This document shows positions 53,604 through 61,869 of a stretch of 64,000 nucleotides of DNA, one piece after another. Position numbers and translations under genes: made by a program. The notes under the pieces are model-generated. The model worked only from the letters and a program-made list of their open reading frames with translations, ran no database searches and was not told where the DNA came from. Source of the DNA: Lientehia sp934351765 (GTDB taxonomy: Bacteria > Bacillota > Clostridia > Lachnospirales > Lachnospiraceae); assembly GCF_052118925.1 (NCBI RefSeq), contig NZ_JBQKGG010000003.1:124001-188000 (forward strand), read 5' to 3'. Numbering within the stretch: the first letter of the stretch is position 1; the number at the start of each line of letters is the position of its first letter.

Positions 53604-54938
53604 GTGACAGAAAAAGAGATCTGTGAGCTTCTGGAGAAGAAGCAGTATAAAACGGTTAAGGAAGCGTTTGCGGAGATGAACGAGGTCGATCTGGCGGAGC
53701 TTCTGGAAGAGCTTCCGGAGAAACAGATGGTCATGGCATTTCGGCTTGTCGGAAAAGAAAAAGGTGCAGAGACCTTCAGCAACATGGAGGCGGAGCAGCA
53801 GCAGATCCTGGTAGAAGCCTTTACCGACCGGGAGCTGAAAGAGATCCTTGACGATATGTTTCTGGATGATACGGCAGATCTTCTGGAGGAAATGCCGGCT
53901 AATGTGGTAGAGCGTATTTTGTCCAATACAGATCTGCAGACCAGAAGGCAGCTGAATCAGCTTCTGAGCTACCCGGATGACAGTGTAGGCAGTGTCATGA
54001 CGGTAGAATATGTGGATCTGAAGCCGCAGATGACGGTGAAGGAGGCGATCACCAAGATCCGCCGGGTCGGGATCGACAGCGAGACGATCTATACCTGTTA
54101 TGTGATCCGGAATAAAAAACTTCTGGGGATCGTTACAGCCAAGGATTTACTGATCGGGAATGAGGACCGGGTCATTGAGGACATCATGGAGACGAATATT
54201 ATTTCTGTGAATACCCATGATGACCAGGAGGAGGCCGCGAAGCTGATCCGCAAGTACGGCCTTATTGCACTTCCTGTTGTGGACCGGGAAGGCTGCATGG
54301 TCGGGATCGTGACTGTGGATGATGCTATGGAGGTGTTACAGGATGAGGCAACGGAGGATATTGCCCTCATGGCAGCTGTGGCACCCAGTGAGGATCCCTA
54401 TTTTTCCACACCGGTCTGGAAGCATGCAAGAAACCGGCTTCCCTGGCTGCTTCTTCTGATGCTTTCCGCAACCTTTACGGGAATGATCATCAATAAATAT
54501 GAAGAAGCCTTTGCGGCAATCCCGGCGCTGGTCGGTTTTATTCCGATGCTGATGGATACCAGCGGAAACGGCGGCTCCCAGAGTGCGGCGCTGATCATTC
54601 GAGGTATGGCTATTGACGAGATCAGTCTTGGCGACTTCTTTAAGGTCGTCTGGAAAGAGATCCGCGTGGCGCTTATGGTCAGTACGACTCTGGCCATCGT
54701 CAATGGGATCCGGATCTATATCATGTACGGCCAGAATATGAAGCTTGCGGTTCTGATCGGTATGACTCTGGTATGTACGGTCAGCCTGGCGGAGCTCATC
54801 GGCAGCAGTCTTCCCATGCTGGCAAAACGCCTGAGGCTGGATCCGGCGCTGGTGGCGGCCCCTCTGATCACAACCTGTGTGGATGCGGCGGCTATCACGA
54901 TCTATTTTTCCATTGCGACCAGCCTGTTTAAGCTGTAA
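53604..54938 (+). CDS. mgtE: Magnesium transporter MgtE (second copy)
   Basis: The 444-residue paralogue has the same plan as the first copy: helical N domain (about 1-125), CBS pair (about 130-250) and five membrane helices (about 270-440). The membrane signature here is GNGGSQSAALIIR and the pore-lining Asp lies in LITTCVDAAAI. It begins with GTG behind GGGAGGA. The sequences are diverged, so the copies may differ in metal preference or gating. No leader riboswitch is visible. Confidence 0.93.
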   Translation: MTEKEICELLEKKQYKTVKEAFAEMNEVDLAELLEELPEKQMVMAFRLVGKEKGAETFSNMEAEQQQILVEAFTDRELKEILDDMFLDDTADLLEEMPANVVERILSNTDLQTRRQLNQLLSYPDDSVGSVMTVEYVDLKPQMTVKEAITKIRRVGIDSETIYTCYVIRNKKLLGIVTAKDLLIGNEDRVIEDIMETNIISVNTHDDQEEAAKLIRKYGLIALPVVDREGCMVGIVTVDDAMEVLQDEATEDIALMAAVAPSEDPYFSTPVWKHARNRLPWLLLLMLSATFTGMIINKYEEAFAAIPALVGFIPMLMDTSGNGGSQSAALIIRGMAIDEISLGDFFKVVWKEIRVALMVSTTLAIVNGIRIYIMYGQNMKLAVLIGMTLVCTVSLAELIGSSLPMLAKRLRLDPALVAAPLITTCVDAAAITIYFSIATSLFKL

Positions 54939-55010
54939 GACGGAAACGCTGAAAGCGGGAAGGATGCAGACGAATGTTCCAGACATGGAAGAAAGAAACA
55001 GGAGAACGAG

Positions 55011-56828
55011 ATGCCAACAAGAAAAGAAATGAAAAAACGGAGTAAGCATGCTCTGAAACGTCATTATTTCATTTATCTGGCGGCCTGTCTCATTGCCGCA
55101 TTTCTGGGGACCGAGTTTACCGGCACGCTGCGGTCTGTCCGGTCGATCCGTCCGGGAACAGAAACAGAGAGTGTTTCCGGCGTGGCGGCCTCCGGAGCCG
55201 GTATCAAAAAGGGAATTTACGATGTCTATACCGATATTGTGACGGGCGATACGGAGGCGGGAAAAACACGCTCCGAGGCCATAAAAGAAGCTGCTGTTCA
55301 GAAAGCGGAGAACGGAAATCCGGCTCTGGGGAGGACGCGCGGCGTTTTCGCACAGATCGTTAACAATATCACCAGCGGAACCTTTCTGGTGACTCTGGCA
55401 AGTGCGATCTTTAATATTACCGGCTCGGAAAATTCTGTGACAGCCGTGTTCCTGCTTGGGAGCATGCTGCTCAGCTTTTCCCTGTGGTTTCTTTTGACGA
55501 ATATGTACCGTGCGGTATCCAGGAGGATCTTTCTGGAGGGACGGACCTATGAAAAGGTATCGATCCAGCGGTTTCTGTATTTTTACCGGGTCAAGAAATG
55601 GATCCATGTGTCCTGGGTCATGTTTGTGCGTGTGATCTGGGAAATGCTCTGGTGGCTCACCATTGCCGGCGGCGTCATCAAGCATTATTCCTACTATATG
55701 GTGCCTTATATTATCGCGGAGAATCCGACGCTTTCCGCAAGAGAAGCCGTCACCCTCTCCCGGCAGATGATGAAGGGGCACAAGTGGGAGTGCTTTGTGA
55801 ACGGCCTGTCCTTCCTTGGATGGAACCTGCTGGGAATCGTGACCTTCGGTCTGCTTCCGTTATTCTTTACAAACCTGTATGAAAGTGCTTTTTACAGCGA
55901 ATACTATGCGGTACTGCGCCACGAGGCGCGAAAAAACCGGATCGAAGGCTTTGAAAAGCTCAACGATACTTATCTGTTTGAGCCTGCGCCGGAACGGGTG
56001 CTCCGGAAAGCCTATGCCGATGTCTATGAAGTAAACCGGGAAAAAATACCGGAGCTTCAGCTTCACGGCTTCAGGGGCTTTCTGGCCAGATGGTTCGGTG
56101 TTGTCCTTACAGAATCGGAGGAAGAGCGTGCCTGTGAAAAGCAGGAGGCAAAAAGGCTTCAGTATACGGTCTACAAAAGTGCGGCAGAGGGACTTTCCTA
56201 TCCCGGCCGTCTCCATCCGATCCCGGAGAGGGAGAAGCGGAGAAAGGCCGAGACGATCCTGTATACCAGATTTTATTCCGTGTGGTCGGTGATTCTTCTG
56301 TTCTTTACCTTTTCCTTCATCGGCTGGCTGTGGGAGGTAAGCCTCCATCTCATCAGCAACGGCGAGTTTGTGAACCGTGGCGTGCTCCATGGTCCCTGGC
56401 TTCCCATCTACGGAACCGGCGGTGTCCTGATCCTTTTACTCTTAAATCGTCTGCGGAAAAAGCCGGTGGCTGAGTTCTTTGGTGCTGTCGTACTCTGCGG
56501 CATTGTGGAATATTTCACGGCCTGGGCACTGGAGCTGACCCATAATGGCATGAAATGGTGGGATTACAGCGGTTATTTCCTGAATCTTCATGGCCGGATC
56601 TGCGCCGAGGGGCTTCTGGCGTTCGGACTCGGCGGAATCGCCATCGTCTATGTGGCTGCGCCCATGCTGGACAATCTGTTCCGGCAGATTCCGAAAAAAG
56701 CCGTGATCCTGCTCTGTGTGGTACTGGCAGGCATTTTTGTCACCGACACCGTATATTCCAAATTTAATCCAAATACCGGAAAAGGAATTACCAGTGCAGC
56801 AGCCGCGAAAGAGGATTCTTCCGTATAG
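55011..56828 (+). CDS. DUF975/CmpB-like fused membrane protein
   Basis: The 605-residue protein appears to join two families. The N-terminal part (about 1-330) is DUF975-like with several helices and the segment YYMVPYIIAENP near 236. The C-terminal part (about 425-590) matches the putative ABC-transporter type IV permease family CmpB, with VLHGPWLPIYGTGGVLI near 458 and the conserved EYFTAW near 500. Between them is a charged linker. Neither family has a firm function. Ribosome binding site AGGAGAACG. It follows mgtE with a 72-base gap. Confidence 0.8.
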   Translation: MPTRKEMKKRSKHALKRHYFIYLAACLIAAFLGTEFTGTLRSVRSIRPGTETESVSGVAASGAGIKKGIYDVYTDIVTGDTEAGKTRSEAIKEAAVQKAENGNPALGRTRGVFAQIVNNITSGTFLVTLASAIFNITGSENSVTAVFLLGSMLLSFSLWFLLTNMYRAVSRRIFLEGRTYEKVSIQRFLYFYRVKKWIHVSWVMFVRVIWEMLWWLTIAGGVIKHYSYYMVPYIIAENPTLSAREAVTLSRQMMKGHKWECFVNGLSFLGWNLLGIVTFGLLPLFFTNLYESAFYSEYYAVLRHEARKNRIEGFEKLNDTYLFEPAPERVLRKAYADVYEVNREKIPELQLHGFRGFLARWFGVVLTESEEERACEKQEAKRLQYTVYKSAAEGLSYPGRLHPIPEREKRRKAETILYTRFYSVWSVILLFFTFSFIGWLWEVSLHLISNGEFVNRGVLHGPWLPIYGTGGVLILLLLNRLRKKPVAEFFGAVVLCGIVEYFTAWALELTHNGMKWWDYSGYFLNLHGRICAEGLLAFGLGGIAIVYVAAPMLDNLFRQIPKKAVILLCVVLAGIFVTDTVYSKFNPNTGKGITSAAAAKEDSSV

Positions 56829-56878
56829 ATACCGACGTTTCTAACGGAACTTGACTCCCGCTTGAAATCGTCGGTATC
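56828..56878. repeat. Short inverted-repeat element related to 60658-60840
   Basis: GATACCGACG and CGTCGGTATC are perfect 10-bp ends enclosing AACTTGACTCCCGCTTGAAA. The reverse complement shares CGGGAGTCAAGTT and surrounding bases with the left end of the 60658-60840 element. It may also act as terminator for the membrane gene that ends at 56828. Confidence 0.75.
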
Positions 56879-56894
56879 CATTTCGTATCTATAT

Positions 56895-56974
56895 TTCTCC
56901 ACGGATCCACTGCCCAGGCCAGACAGAGGCGGCTTATAGATGTGCCGGCTGGCCGGTCTGGGTGGAGCTGCGAA
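56895..56974. repeat. REP-like long-hairpin repeat, copy 2
   Basis: Near copy of 42715-42791: CGGATCCACTGCCCAGGCC, CAGACAGAGGC and TCTGGGTGGAGC are shared. The internal hairpin is also kept. Differences are mainly single-base changes plus a few bases at the 5' edge. Confidence 0.85.
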
Positions 56975-57012
56975 TGGTGACGTTTCCGAGACTGCAAAGC
57001 AGTGTAAAAGTA

Positions 57013-57041
57013 TTGACTATCCGATGAATTTGTGGTAAGAT
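57013..57041 (+). promoter_or_regulatory. Promoter of the rpmG-secE-nusG-rplKA operon
   Basis: -35 TTGACT (57013-57018), 17-base spacer, -10 TAAGAT (57036-57041), about 76 bases before rpmG. The -10 matches that of the rpoBC promoter. Confidence 0.75.
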
Positions 57042-57116
57042 GGGGGAGCGTATGGAAGCAAAGGGCTCTTTTTTTTTGGCCCGAATTACAAAAAAACGAT
57101 AACGGAGGTGGAAGTT

Positions 57117-57266
57117 GTGCGTGTAAGAGTAACATTGGCATGTACGGAATGCAAGCAGCGGAATTACAACATGACAAAGGATAAGAAGACACATCCTGAG
57201 AGAATGGAAACCAAGAAGTATTGCAAGTTCTGCAAGACACACACGCTGCATAAGGAGACCAAGTAA
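57117..57266 (+). CDS. rpmG: 50S ribosomal protein L33
   Basis: This 49-residue gene encodes L33 with both zinc-binding pairs, CTECK at 9-13 and CKFCK at 36-40, so it is the zinc-containing (C+) form. It starts with GTG after CGGAGGTGG. It heads the secE-nusG operon, a common clostridial order. Zinc-replete conditions would favour this form of L33. Confidence 0.95.
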   Translation: MRVRVTLACTECKQRNYNMTKDKKTHPERMETKKYCKFCKTHTLHKETK

Positions 57267-57298
57267 TTGGTGACTGCGGCAGGAAAGTGAGATCGAAC

Positions 57299-57490
57299 AT
57301 GGAAGAAAGCGCAAAGAAGAAAAAAAGTGTGTTCAAGAACCTGAAAGCAGAGTTCAAGAAGATTATCTGGCCCGACAAGAAGTCTTTCACAAGAGAGACC
57401 GTTGCGGTCGTGCTCACATCTGTGTTCCTGGGTGCAGTGATTGCATTGCTGGATCTGGTGATCAAGTTCGGCATCAATTTCGTAATATAA
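57299..57490 (+). CDS. secE: Preprotein translocase subunit SecE
   Basis: The 63-residue single-span SecE has the amphipathic KAEFKKIIWP segment followed by a membrane helix (about 36-58), the clamp of the SecYEG channel. ATG 57299 is preferred over the GTG four codons upstream, because AGGAAAGTGAG is before it. It lies between rpmG and nusG, the normal place. Confidence 0.95.
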   Translation: MEESAKKKKSVFKNLKAEFKKIIWPDKKSFTRETVAVVLTSVFLGAVIALLDLVIKFGINFVI

Positions 57491-57505
57491 GGATAGGTGA
57501 GGGAT

Positions 57506-58021
57506 ATGGCAGAGTCGAATTGGTATGTAGTGCATACTTATTCCGGATATGAAAACAAGGTAAAAGTTGATATTGAAAAAACAATTGAAAACCGCAACCT
57601 GCATGACCAGATCCTGGAAGTGACCGTTCCTATGGAAGATGTTGTGGAGGTCAAAAACGGAGTAAAGAAACAGGTTCAGAAGAAACTGTTTCCCGGTTAT
57701 GTCCTGATCAACATGGTTATGAATGACGAAACCTGGTATGTCGTAAGAAACACCAGAGGTGTGACTGGTTTTGTTGGACCGGGATCCAAACCGGTTCCCT
57801 TATCCGATGCAGAGATGCTGCCGCTGGGGATCCAGAAGGGCGAGCTTACCCTGGATCTGGAGCTTGGAGATGCCGTGGTTGTAACTGCCGGCGCCTGGGA
57901 GGGTACCGTTGGAAATATCCGCGAGATCAACGAGAGCAAACAGTCTGTTACCATCAATGTCGACATGTTTGGCCGGGAAACACCGGTTGAACTGAGTTTC
58001 ACAGAAGTGAAAAAGATGTAG
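57506..58021 (+). CDS. nusG: Transcription termination/antitermination protein NusG
   Basis: NusG binds RNA polymerase and controls pausing and Rho action. The 171-residue protein has the NGN domain (about 1-105), with the HTYSGYENKV start and FPGYVLI near 62, and a C-terminal KOW domain (about 118-171) with GAWEGTVG. ATG 57506 is chosen: AGGTGAGGG lies before it. secE ends 15 bases earlier. Confidence 0.96.
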   Translation: MAESNWYVVHTYSGYENKVKVDIEKTIENRNLHDQILEVTVPMEDVVEVKNGVKKQVQKKLFPGYVLINMVMNDETWYVVRNTRGVTGFVGPGSKPVPLSDAEMLPLGIQKGELTLDLELGDAVVVTAGAWEGTVGNIREINESKQSVTINVDMFGRETPVELSFTEVKKM

Positions 58022-58039
58022 CTAAACGTCTGCCGGTTT

Positions 58040-58108
58040 TATCCGGGCAGCGCGTGGGAGGCGTAAAGCCGTTAATCGGGACAGCGTGTCTGTCCAATAC
58101 CACATGAT
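58040..58108 (+). promoter_or_regulatory. Possible L1 autoregulatory site before rplK
   Basis: GTGGGAGGCGTAAAGCCG near 58051 resembles the GTGGGAGG-type L1-binding leader of Firmicutes rplKA operons. A second GTGGGAGG-like hairpin (GGGAGGGATATTCCC near 58568) occurs before rplA. Assignment is from motif similarity only. Confidence 0.4.
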
Positions 58109-58124
58109 TTAGGAGGTGCCTAAA

Positions 58125-58550
58125 ATGGCAAAAAAAGTAGTTGGTTTTATTAAATTACAGATTCCTGCTGGTAAGGCAACACCCGCTCCGCCGGTTGGTC
58201 CTGCACTGGGTCAGCATGGTGTGAACATTGTTCAGTTTACAAAGGAATTCAACGCAAGAACCGCTGACAAGGGAGATCTGGTTATCCCCGTTGTCATCAC
58301 CGTTTATGCGGACAGAAGCTTCAGCTTCATTACAAAGACTCCGCCTGCAGCTGTTCTGTTAAAGAAAGCATGCAACATCAAGTCCGGTTCCGGCGTTCCC
58401 AATAAGACAAAGGTTGCTTCTATCTCCAAGGCAAAGCTTCAGGAGATCGCTGAGATGAAGATGCCCGACCTGAACGCAGCTTCCCTGGAAGCAGCAATGA
58501 GCATGGTCGCCGGTACAGCTCGCAGCATGGGTATCACCGTAGAGGACTAA
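58125..58550 (+). CDS. rplK: 50S ribosomal protein L11
   Basis: The 141-residue L11 binds the GTPase-associated region of 23S rRNA. Its N-terminal proline-rich segment IPAGKATPAPPVGPALGQHG is intact. Start ATG 58125 follows the AGGAGGTG site; the upstream in-frame ATG 58116 overlaps that site and is rejected. Followed by rplA. Confidence 0.97.
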   Translation: MAKKVVGFIKLQIPAGKATPAPPVGPALGQHGVNIVQFTKEFNARTADKGDLVIPVVITVYADRSFSFITKTPPAAVLLKKACNIKSGSGVPNKTKVASISKAKLQEIAEMKMPDLNAASLEAAMSMVAGTARSMGITVED

Positions 58551-58608
58551 TTGAACAATGATGGTGTGGGAGGGATATTCCCGCAATTACCACTAGGAGG
58601 TTTGTTTT

Positions 58609-59304
58609 ATGAAAAGAGGAAAAAAATACGCAGAAGCTGCTAAATTAGTTGACCGTACTGTTCAGTATGATCCCGCAGAGGCGGTTGCACTTGTTAAGAA
58701 GACTGCAGTAGCAAAGTTCGATGAGACCATCGAGGCTCATATCAGAACAGGCTGCGACGGACGTCATGCAGATCAGCAGATCCGTGGCGCTGTTGTTCTT
58801 CCCCACGGAACAGGTAAGACTGTCCGCGTTCTGGTTTTCGCTAAGAATGCGAAGGCTGACGAGGCTCAGGCCGCAGGCGCAGATTTCGTAGGCGCTGAGG
58901 AACTGATTCCGAAGATCCAGAATGAAGGCTGGCTTGATTTCGATGTAGTTGTTGCTACTCCCGATATGATGGGTGTTGTTGGACGTCTGGGCCGTGTACT
59001 TGGACCGAAGGGCTTAATGCCCAACCCCAAGGCTGGTACCGTAACCATGGACGTAGCAAAGGCAATCGCTGATATCAAAGCCGGTAAGATCGAGTACAGA
59101 CTGGACAAGGCCAATATCGTACATGTACCCGTTGGTAAGGCTTCCTTCACAGAGGAACAGCTTGCTGACAACTTCCAGACGTTAATGAATGCAATTATAA
59201 AGGCAAAGCCCAGCACCTTAAAGGGTCAGTACCTGAAGAGTGTTACCCTGACCTCTACCATGGGCCCTGGTGTAAAGGTTAATACCGTAAAGTTCATGGC
59301 TTAA
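58609..59304 (+). CDS. rplA: 50S ribosomal protein L1
   Basis: The 231-residue L1 forms the mobile stalk next to the E site and also represses its own operon. Family features GRLGRVLGPKGLMPNPKAGT near 125-144 and the C-terminal TLTSTMGPGVKV are present. AGGAGG precedes the ATG. A GGGAGG hairpin between rplK and rplA may be part of L1 feedback. Confidence 0.97.
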   Translation: MKRGKKYAEAAKLVDRTVQYDPAEAVALVKKTAVAKFDETIEAHIRTGCDGRHADQQIRGAVVLPHGTGKTVRVLVFAKNAKADEAQAAGADFVGAEELIPKIQNEGWLDFDVVVATPDMMGVVGRLGRVLGPKGLMPNPKAGTVTMDVAKAIADIKAGKIEYRLDKANIVHVPVGKASFTEEQLADNFQTLMNAIIKAKPSTLKGQYLKSVTLTSTMGPGVKVNTVKFMA

Positions 59305-59401
59305 TCGGTTCGGAAGCAGTCCGGTGAGAGAGCCGGAGGCGGAAGGATCTGCTGTGAAGATCAGGCTGCGGGAAAAACTTCCGCAGCCTGTAAAAAAAGA
59401 A

Positions 59402-59430
59402 TTGACATGGGAGCGATCTTATGTTAATTT
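59402..59430 (+). promoter_or_regulatory. Promoter of rplJL
   Basis: -35 TTGACA (59402-59407), 17-base spacer, -10 TAATTT (59425-59430). It shows that rplJL are transcribed apart from rplKA. Confidence 0.65.
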
Positions 59431-59434
59431 ATAC

Positions 59435-59575
59435 AGGTACGGTTTCCGTACATTCGCCGAAGACAGCAGGTACCGAAAGGTGTAAGTCGAAACGCCTGCC
59501 GAGGATAATAAGATTGACAATATGTGAATCCTTATAACCCTTGTATGTTCAGGCATAGAAGGGTCTTTTATTTTC
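59435..59575 (+). promoter_or_regulatory. Ribosomal protein L10 leader with attenuator
   Basis: The region contains the CGAAGACAGCAGGTACC and GCCGAGGATAA motifs of the Firmicutes L10(L12)4 leader and a terminator ACCCTT/AAGGGT followed by CTTTTATTTT (59537-59575). Excess L10-L12 binding would cause premature termination and match rplJL output to rRNA. Confidence 0.85.
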
Positions 59576-59629
59576 ACTGAAACTTGGTTTTGGTGGTCGG
59601 CGATAAAATAAAATAAGGAGGAAAATGGA

Positions 59630-60118
59630 ATGGCAAAAGTAGAACTGAAGCAGCCGGTAGTAGAAGAGATTTCTGCACTGTTAAAAGACGCAAAGTCTGC
59701 TGTAATCGTTGATTACCGTGGTCTGACTGTTGAGCAGGATACCGAGCTGAGAAAGCAGCTTCGCGAAGCCGGTGTTCATTATAAGGTATACAAGAACACC
59801 ATGATCAACTTCGCAATTCAGGGAACAGATTTCGAGCCCATGAAGGATCAGCTTGAAGGCCCCACCGCTCTGGCAACCTCTGCTACCGATGAGACTGCTC
59901 CCGCTAGAATCCTCAATACATTCGCTCAGAAGGCTGATAAGCTGGAACTTAAGGGCGGTGTTGTAGAGGGAACCTACTATGATGCAGAAGGCATTAAGGT
60001 GATCGCTACGATCCCCAGCAGAGACGAGTTACTGGGCAAACTGCTCGGAAGCATCCAGTCTCCCATCACGAATCTGGCTCGTGTACTCAACCAGATCGCA
60101 GAGTCCAAGGCAGAGTAA
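59630..60118 (+). CDS. rplJ: 50S ribosomal protein L10
   Basis: The 162-residue L10 forms the base of the L7/L12 stalk. The N-terminal domain has SAVIVDYRGLTVEQ near 23 and the YKVYKNTM segment near 53. The C-terminal helix for L12 dimers ends in VLNQIAES. AAGGAGG precedes the ATG. Followed by rplL. Confidence 0.97.
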   Translation: MAKVELKQPVVEEISALLKDAKSAVIVDYRGLTVEQDTELRKQLREAGVHYKVYKNTMINFAIQGTDFEPMKDQLEGPTALATSATDETAPARILNTFAQKADKLELKGGVVEGTYYDAEGIKVIATIPSRDELLGKLLGSIQSPITNLARVLNQIAESKAE

Positions 60119-60199
60119 TCTGCGGATTTCAAACGGTTTTGTCATCAGAAATTATAAAAGAGTATTTACGAATAATAAAATTTATGGAGGTAAATTCAA

Positions 60200-60574
60200 A
60201 TGGCAAAGTTAACTACAGCAGAGTTTATTGATGCTATCAAAGAGTTAAGCGTATTAGAGTTAAACGACCTGGTAAAGGCTTGTGAGGAAGAGTTCGGCGT
60301 ATCCGCAGCAGCAGGCGTTGTTGTTGCAGCAGCAGGCGCTGGCGCAGCTGCAGCTGAAGAGAAGACTGAGTTCGACGTTGAGCTGACCGAAGTTGGCCCT
60401 AACAAGGTTAAGGTTATCAAGGTTGTTCGTGAAGTAACCGGTCTTGGCCTGAAGGAAGCTAAGGACGTTGTTGACGGCGCTCCCAAGGTTCTCAAAGAGC
60501 AGGCTTCCAAGGAAGAAGCTGAAGAGATCAAGACAAAGCTGGAAGCTGAAGGCGCTAAGGTTACTCTTAAGTAA
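60200..60574 (+). CDS. rplL: 50S ribosomal protein L7/L12
   Basis: The 124-residue L12 has the N-terminal dimer domain (about 1-35), an Ala/Val/Gly-rich hinge (about 37-52) and the C-terminal factor-binding domain with TGLGLKEAKDVVDGAPK near 80. It ends with a perfect terminator. rpoB is not downstream, contrary to the usual order. Confidence 0.97.
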   Translation: MAKLTTAEFIDAIKELSVLELNDLVKACEEEFGVSAAAGVVVAAAGAGAAAAEEKTEFDVELTEVGPNKVKVIKVVREVTGLGLKEAKDVVDGAPKVLKEQASKEEAEEIKTKLEAEGAKVTLK

Positions 60575-60610
60575 TTTTGGTTTCGGTAAAAGTTTAAAGC
60601 TTGTGATGAA

Positions 60611-60637
60611 GGAGATGGAGAAATCCATCTCCTTTTT
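60611..60637 (+). terminator. Intrinsic terminator after rplL
   Basis: GGAGATGG pairs with CCATCTCC around AGAAAT, followed by TTTTT. Confidence 0.92.
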
Positions 60638-60657
60638 GTGATGGAGGATTTTCCATA

Positions 60658-60840
60658 CAGATCCCGACATTTCAGACGGGAGTCAAGTTACGTTTCCTGT
60701 GAATCTCCATGCGCTGATTCGCCGCCATTCGCGCTGGAACTCGCCCTGCGGGCTCAGACAAAGACGCTCGGTGTCGGCTGCTGGCATGGATATTCACGAT
60801 GGAAGCCTCACATACTCCCGCTTGAAATTTCCGGGATCTG
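60658..60840. repeat. MITE-like element with about 26-bp terminal inverted repeats
   Basis: CAGATCCCGACATTTCA at 60658 is inverted as TGAAATTTCCGGGATCTG ending at 60840, and CGGGAGT/ACTCCCG continue the arms inward. About 130 bases lie between. The left arm's outer part matches the reverse complement of the short element at 56828-56878. No convincing protein is coded inside. Confidence 0.75.
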
Positions 60841-60978
60841 GCTATGTCCCCTAATCGTCCAGCAAATATTGACGGTTATTATGCTTTCTGATATCCTATA
60901 ACTATCATAAGGTTTGTCATATAAATGAGTGAGTCCATGCGGTGAATCAGTCTATTGATTACCGGAAAGGAGCGAATT

Positions 60979-61383
60979 ATGGGAAAAACGCAAAGGGATT
61001 CTTTTGGAGATCGTTCGCCTGCAACAAAACGTTGTTCCTGGGTACTGATCGCAGTCAATGTGATATTGGTTCTTCTGCTCTGGGGACTTCCGATCCTGCG
61101 GGATTACGCCCAGGCGGTTATGGTGCGGACCTACAATCTTTCCATGGTTTATCTGGTGTATGCCTGCCAGGGGGTGATTCTGCTCCTGATCAGCTTTGAC
61201 GCCTTTTTCTATTCTTACTGCCCGCGTTCCATGCGAAGAATCTGCCAGATCATAACAGCTCTGATCATGGCGGTTCTTGTGTTTGTGTGCCGGTTCCGTA
61301 CGGATTTTCTGTTTCTGGTTTTTATGCTTCTGTTGTATCTGGTCAACTGGGGATTTAATGAGATCAAATACGGGAAGGGATGA
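60979..61383 (+). CDS. Small four-helix membrane protein, unknown function
   Basis: The 134-residue protein has about four membrane helices (about 25-43, 57-79, 89-106, 110-126) and short charged ends. I do not recognise a family. ATG 60979 is preferred, with AAAGGAGCG before it; the frame opens at 60955. The next gene starts four bases after its stop, so the two are likely co-transcribed. Confidence 0.7.
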   Translation: MGKTQRDSFGDRSPATKRCSWVLIAVNVILVLLLWGLPILRDYAQAVMVRTYNLSMVYLVYACQGVILLLISFDAFFYSYCPRSMRRICQIITALIMAVLVFVCRFRTDFLFLVFMLLLYLVNWGFNEIKYGKG

Positions 61384-61387
61384 TAAT

Positions 61388-61804
61388 ATGAATAGGAATA
61401 AAAAGCTAAATATAATAAAAATGATAATTGTATTCGCTGTTTTGGGGATAGCGCTGATTATTTCGCGATTTTCTGAACATAAAATGATATATAACGCGAA
61501 CACACTTGAAATAAACAGAATAATTTACTGCGGAGATGATGTTACGAATGAAATAAATGGGGCGAAATTAAAAGAAGAACTGATAAAGTTGAGAGTAAGA
61601 AGAAGCCTGGCTGTGATGAAATCTTATAGGCAGGAGGATTATTTAATAGAAATAGATGCAAATGCGGATGGGAAACCGTTACATATATTGATTGGAAATG
61701 AAAGTTTGTGTTATGAGGGAACAGGTAAAATTATAAAAAGAATCTCAGGAGGTGAAAAAATATTGAATAGTTGGAGTTCTCTGTATGCAGTGGATCAGTA
61801 CTGA
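61388..61804 (+). CDS. Small AT-rich membrane-anchored protein, unknown function
   Basis: The 138-residue protein has one N-terminal membrane helix (about 9-27) and an exported domain starting at INRIIYCGDDVTNEINGAKL. AT-rich composition contrasts with flanking genes. The layout parallels the protein at 42086. The upstream stop lies five bases before its ATG. Its 3' end is part of a perfect terminator. Confidence 0.65.
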   Translation: MNRNKKLNIIKMIIVFAVLGIALIISRFSEHKMIYNANTLEINRIIYCGDDVTNEINGAKLKEELIKLRVRRSLAVMKSYRQEDYLIEIDANADGKPLHILIGNESLCYEGTGKIIKRISGGEKILNSWSSLYAVDQY

Positions 61805-61823
61805 CAATACAGAGAACTCTTTT
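61775..61823 (+). terminator. Intrinsic terminator overlapping the end of the 61388 gene
   Basis: AGTTCTCTGTAT and ATACAGAGAACT are perfect 12-bp arms, followed by CTTTTCC. The left arm lies within the last codons of the gene. A second hairpin (ATTTCA..TGAAAT, 61828-61856) follows. Confidence 0.8.
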
Positions 61824-61869
61824 CCATTTCACAGGAAAGTTCGTCCTATGAAATAAAAAACGAATCAGA

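Noticed and set aside
54336..55781. 481-codon minus-strand frame
   Set aside because: Antisense to mgtE-2 and the DUF975-like gene; low-complexity composition and no start signals.
60638..60901. 87-codon frame after rplL
   Set aside because: It runs through the inverted-repeat element and has no ribosome binding site of the proper type.
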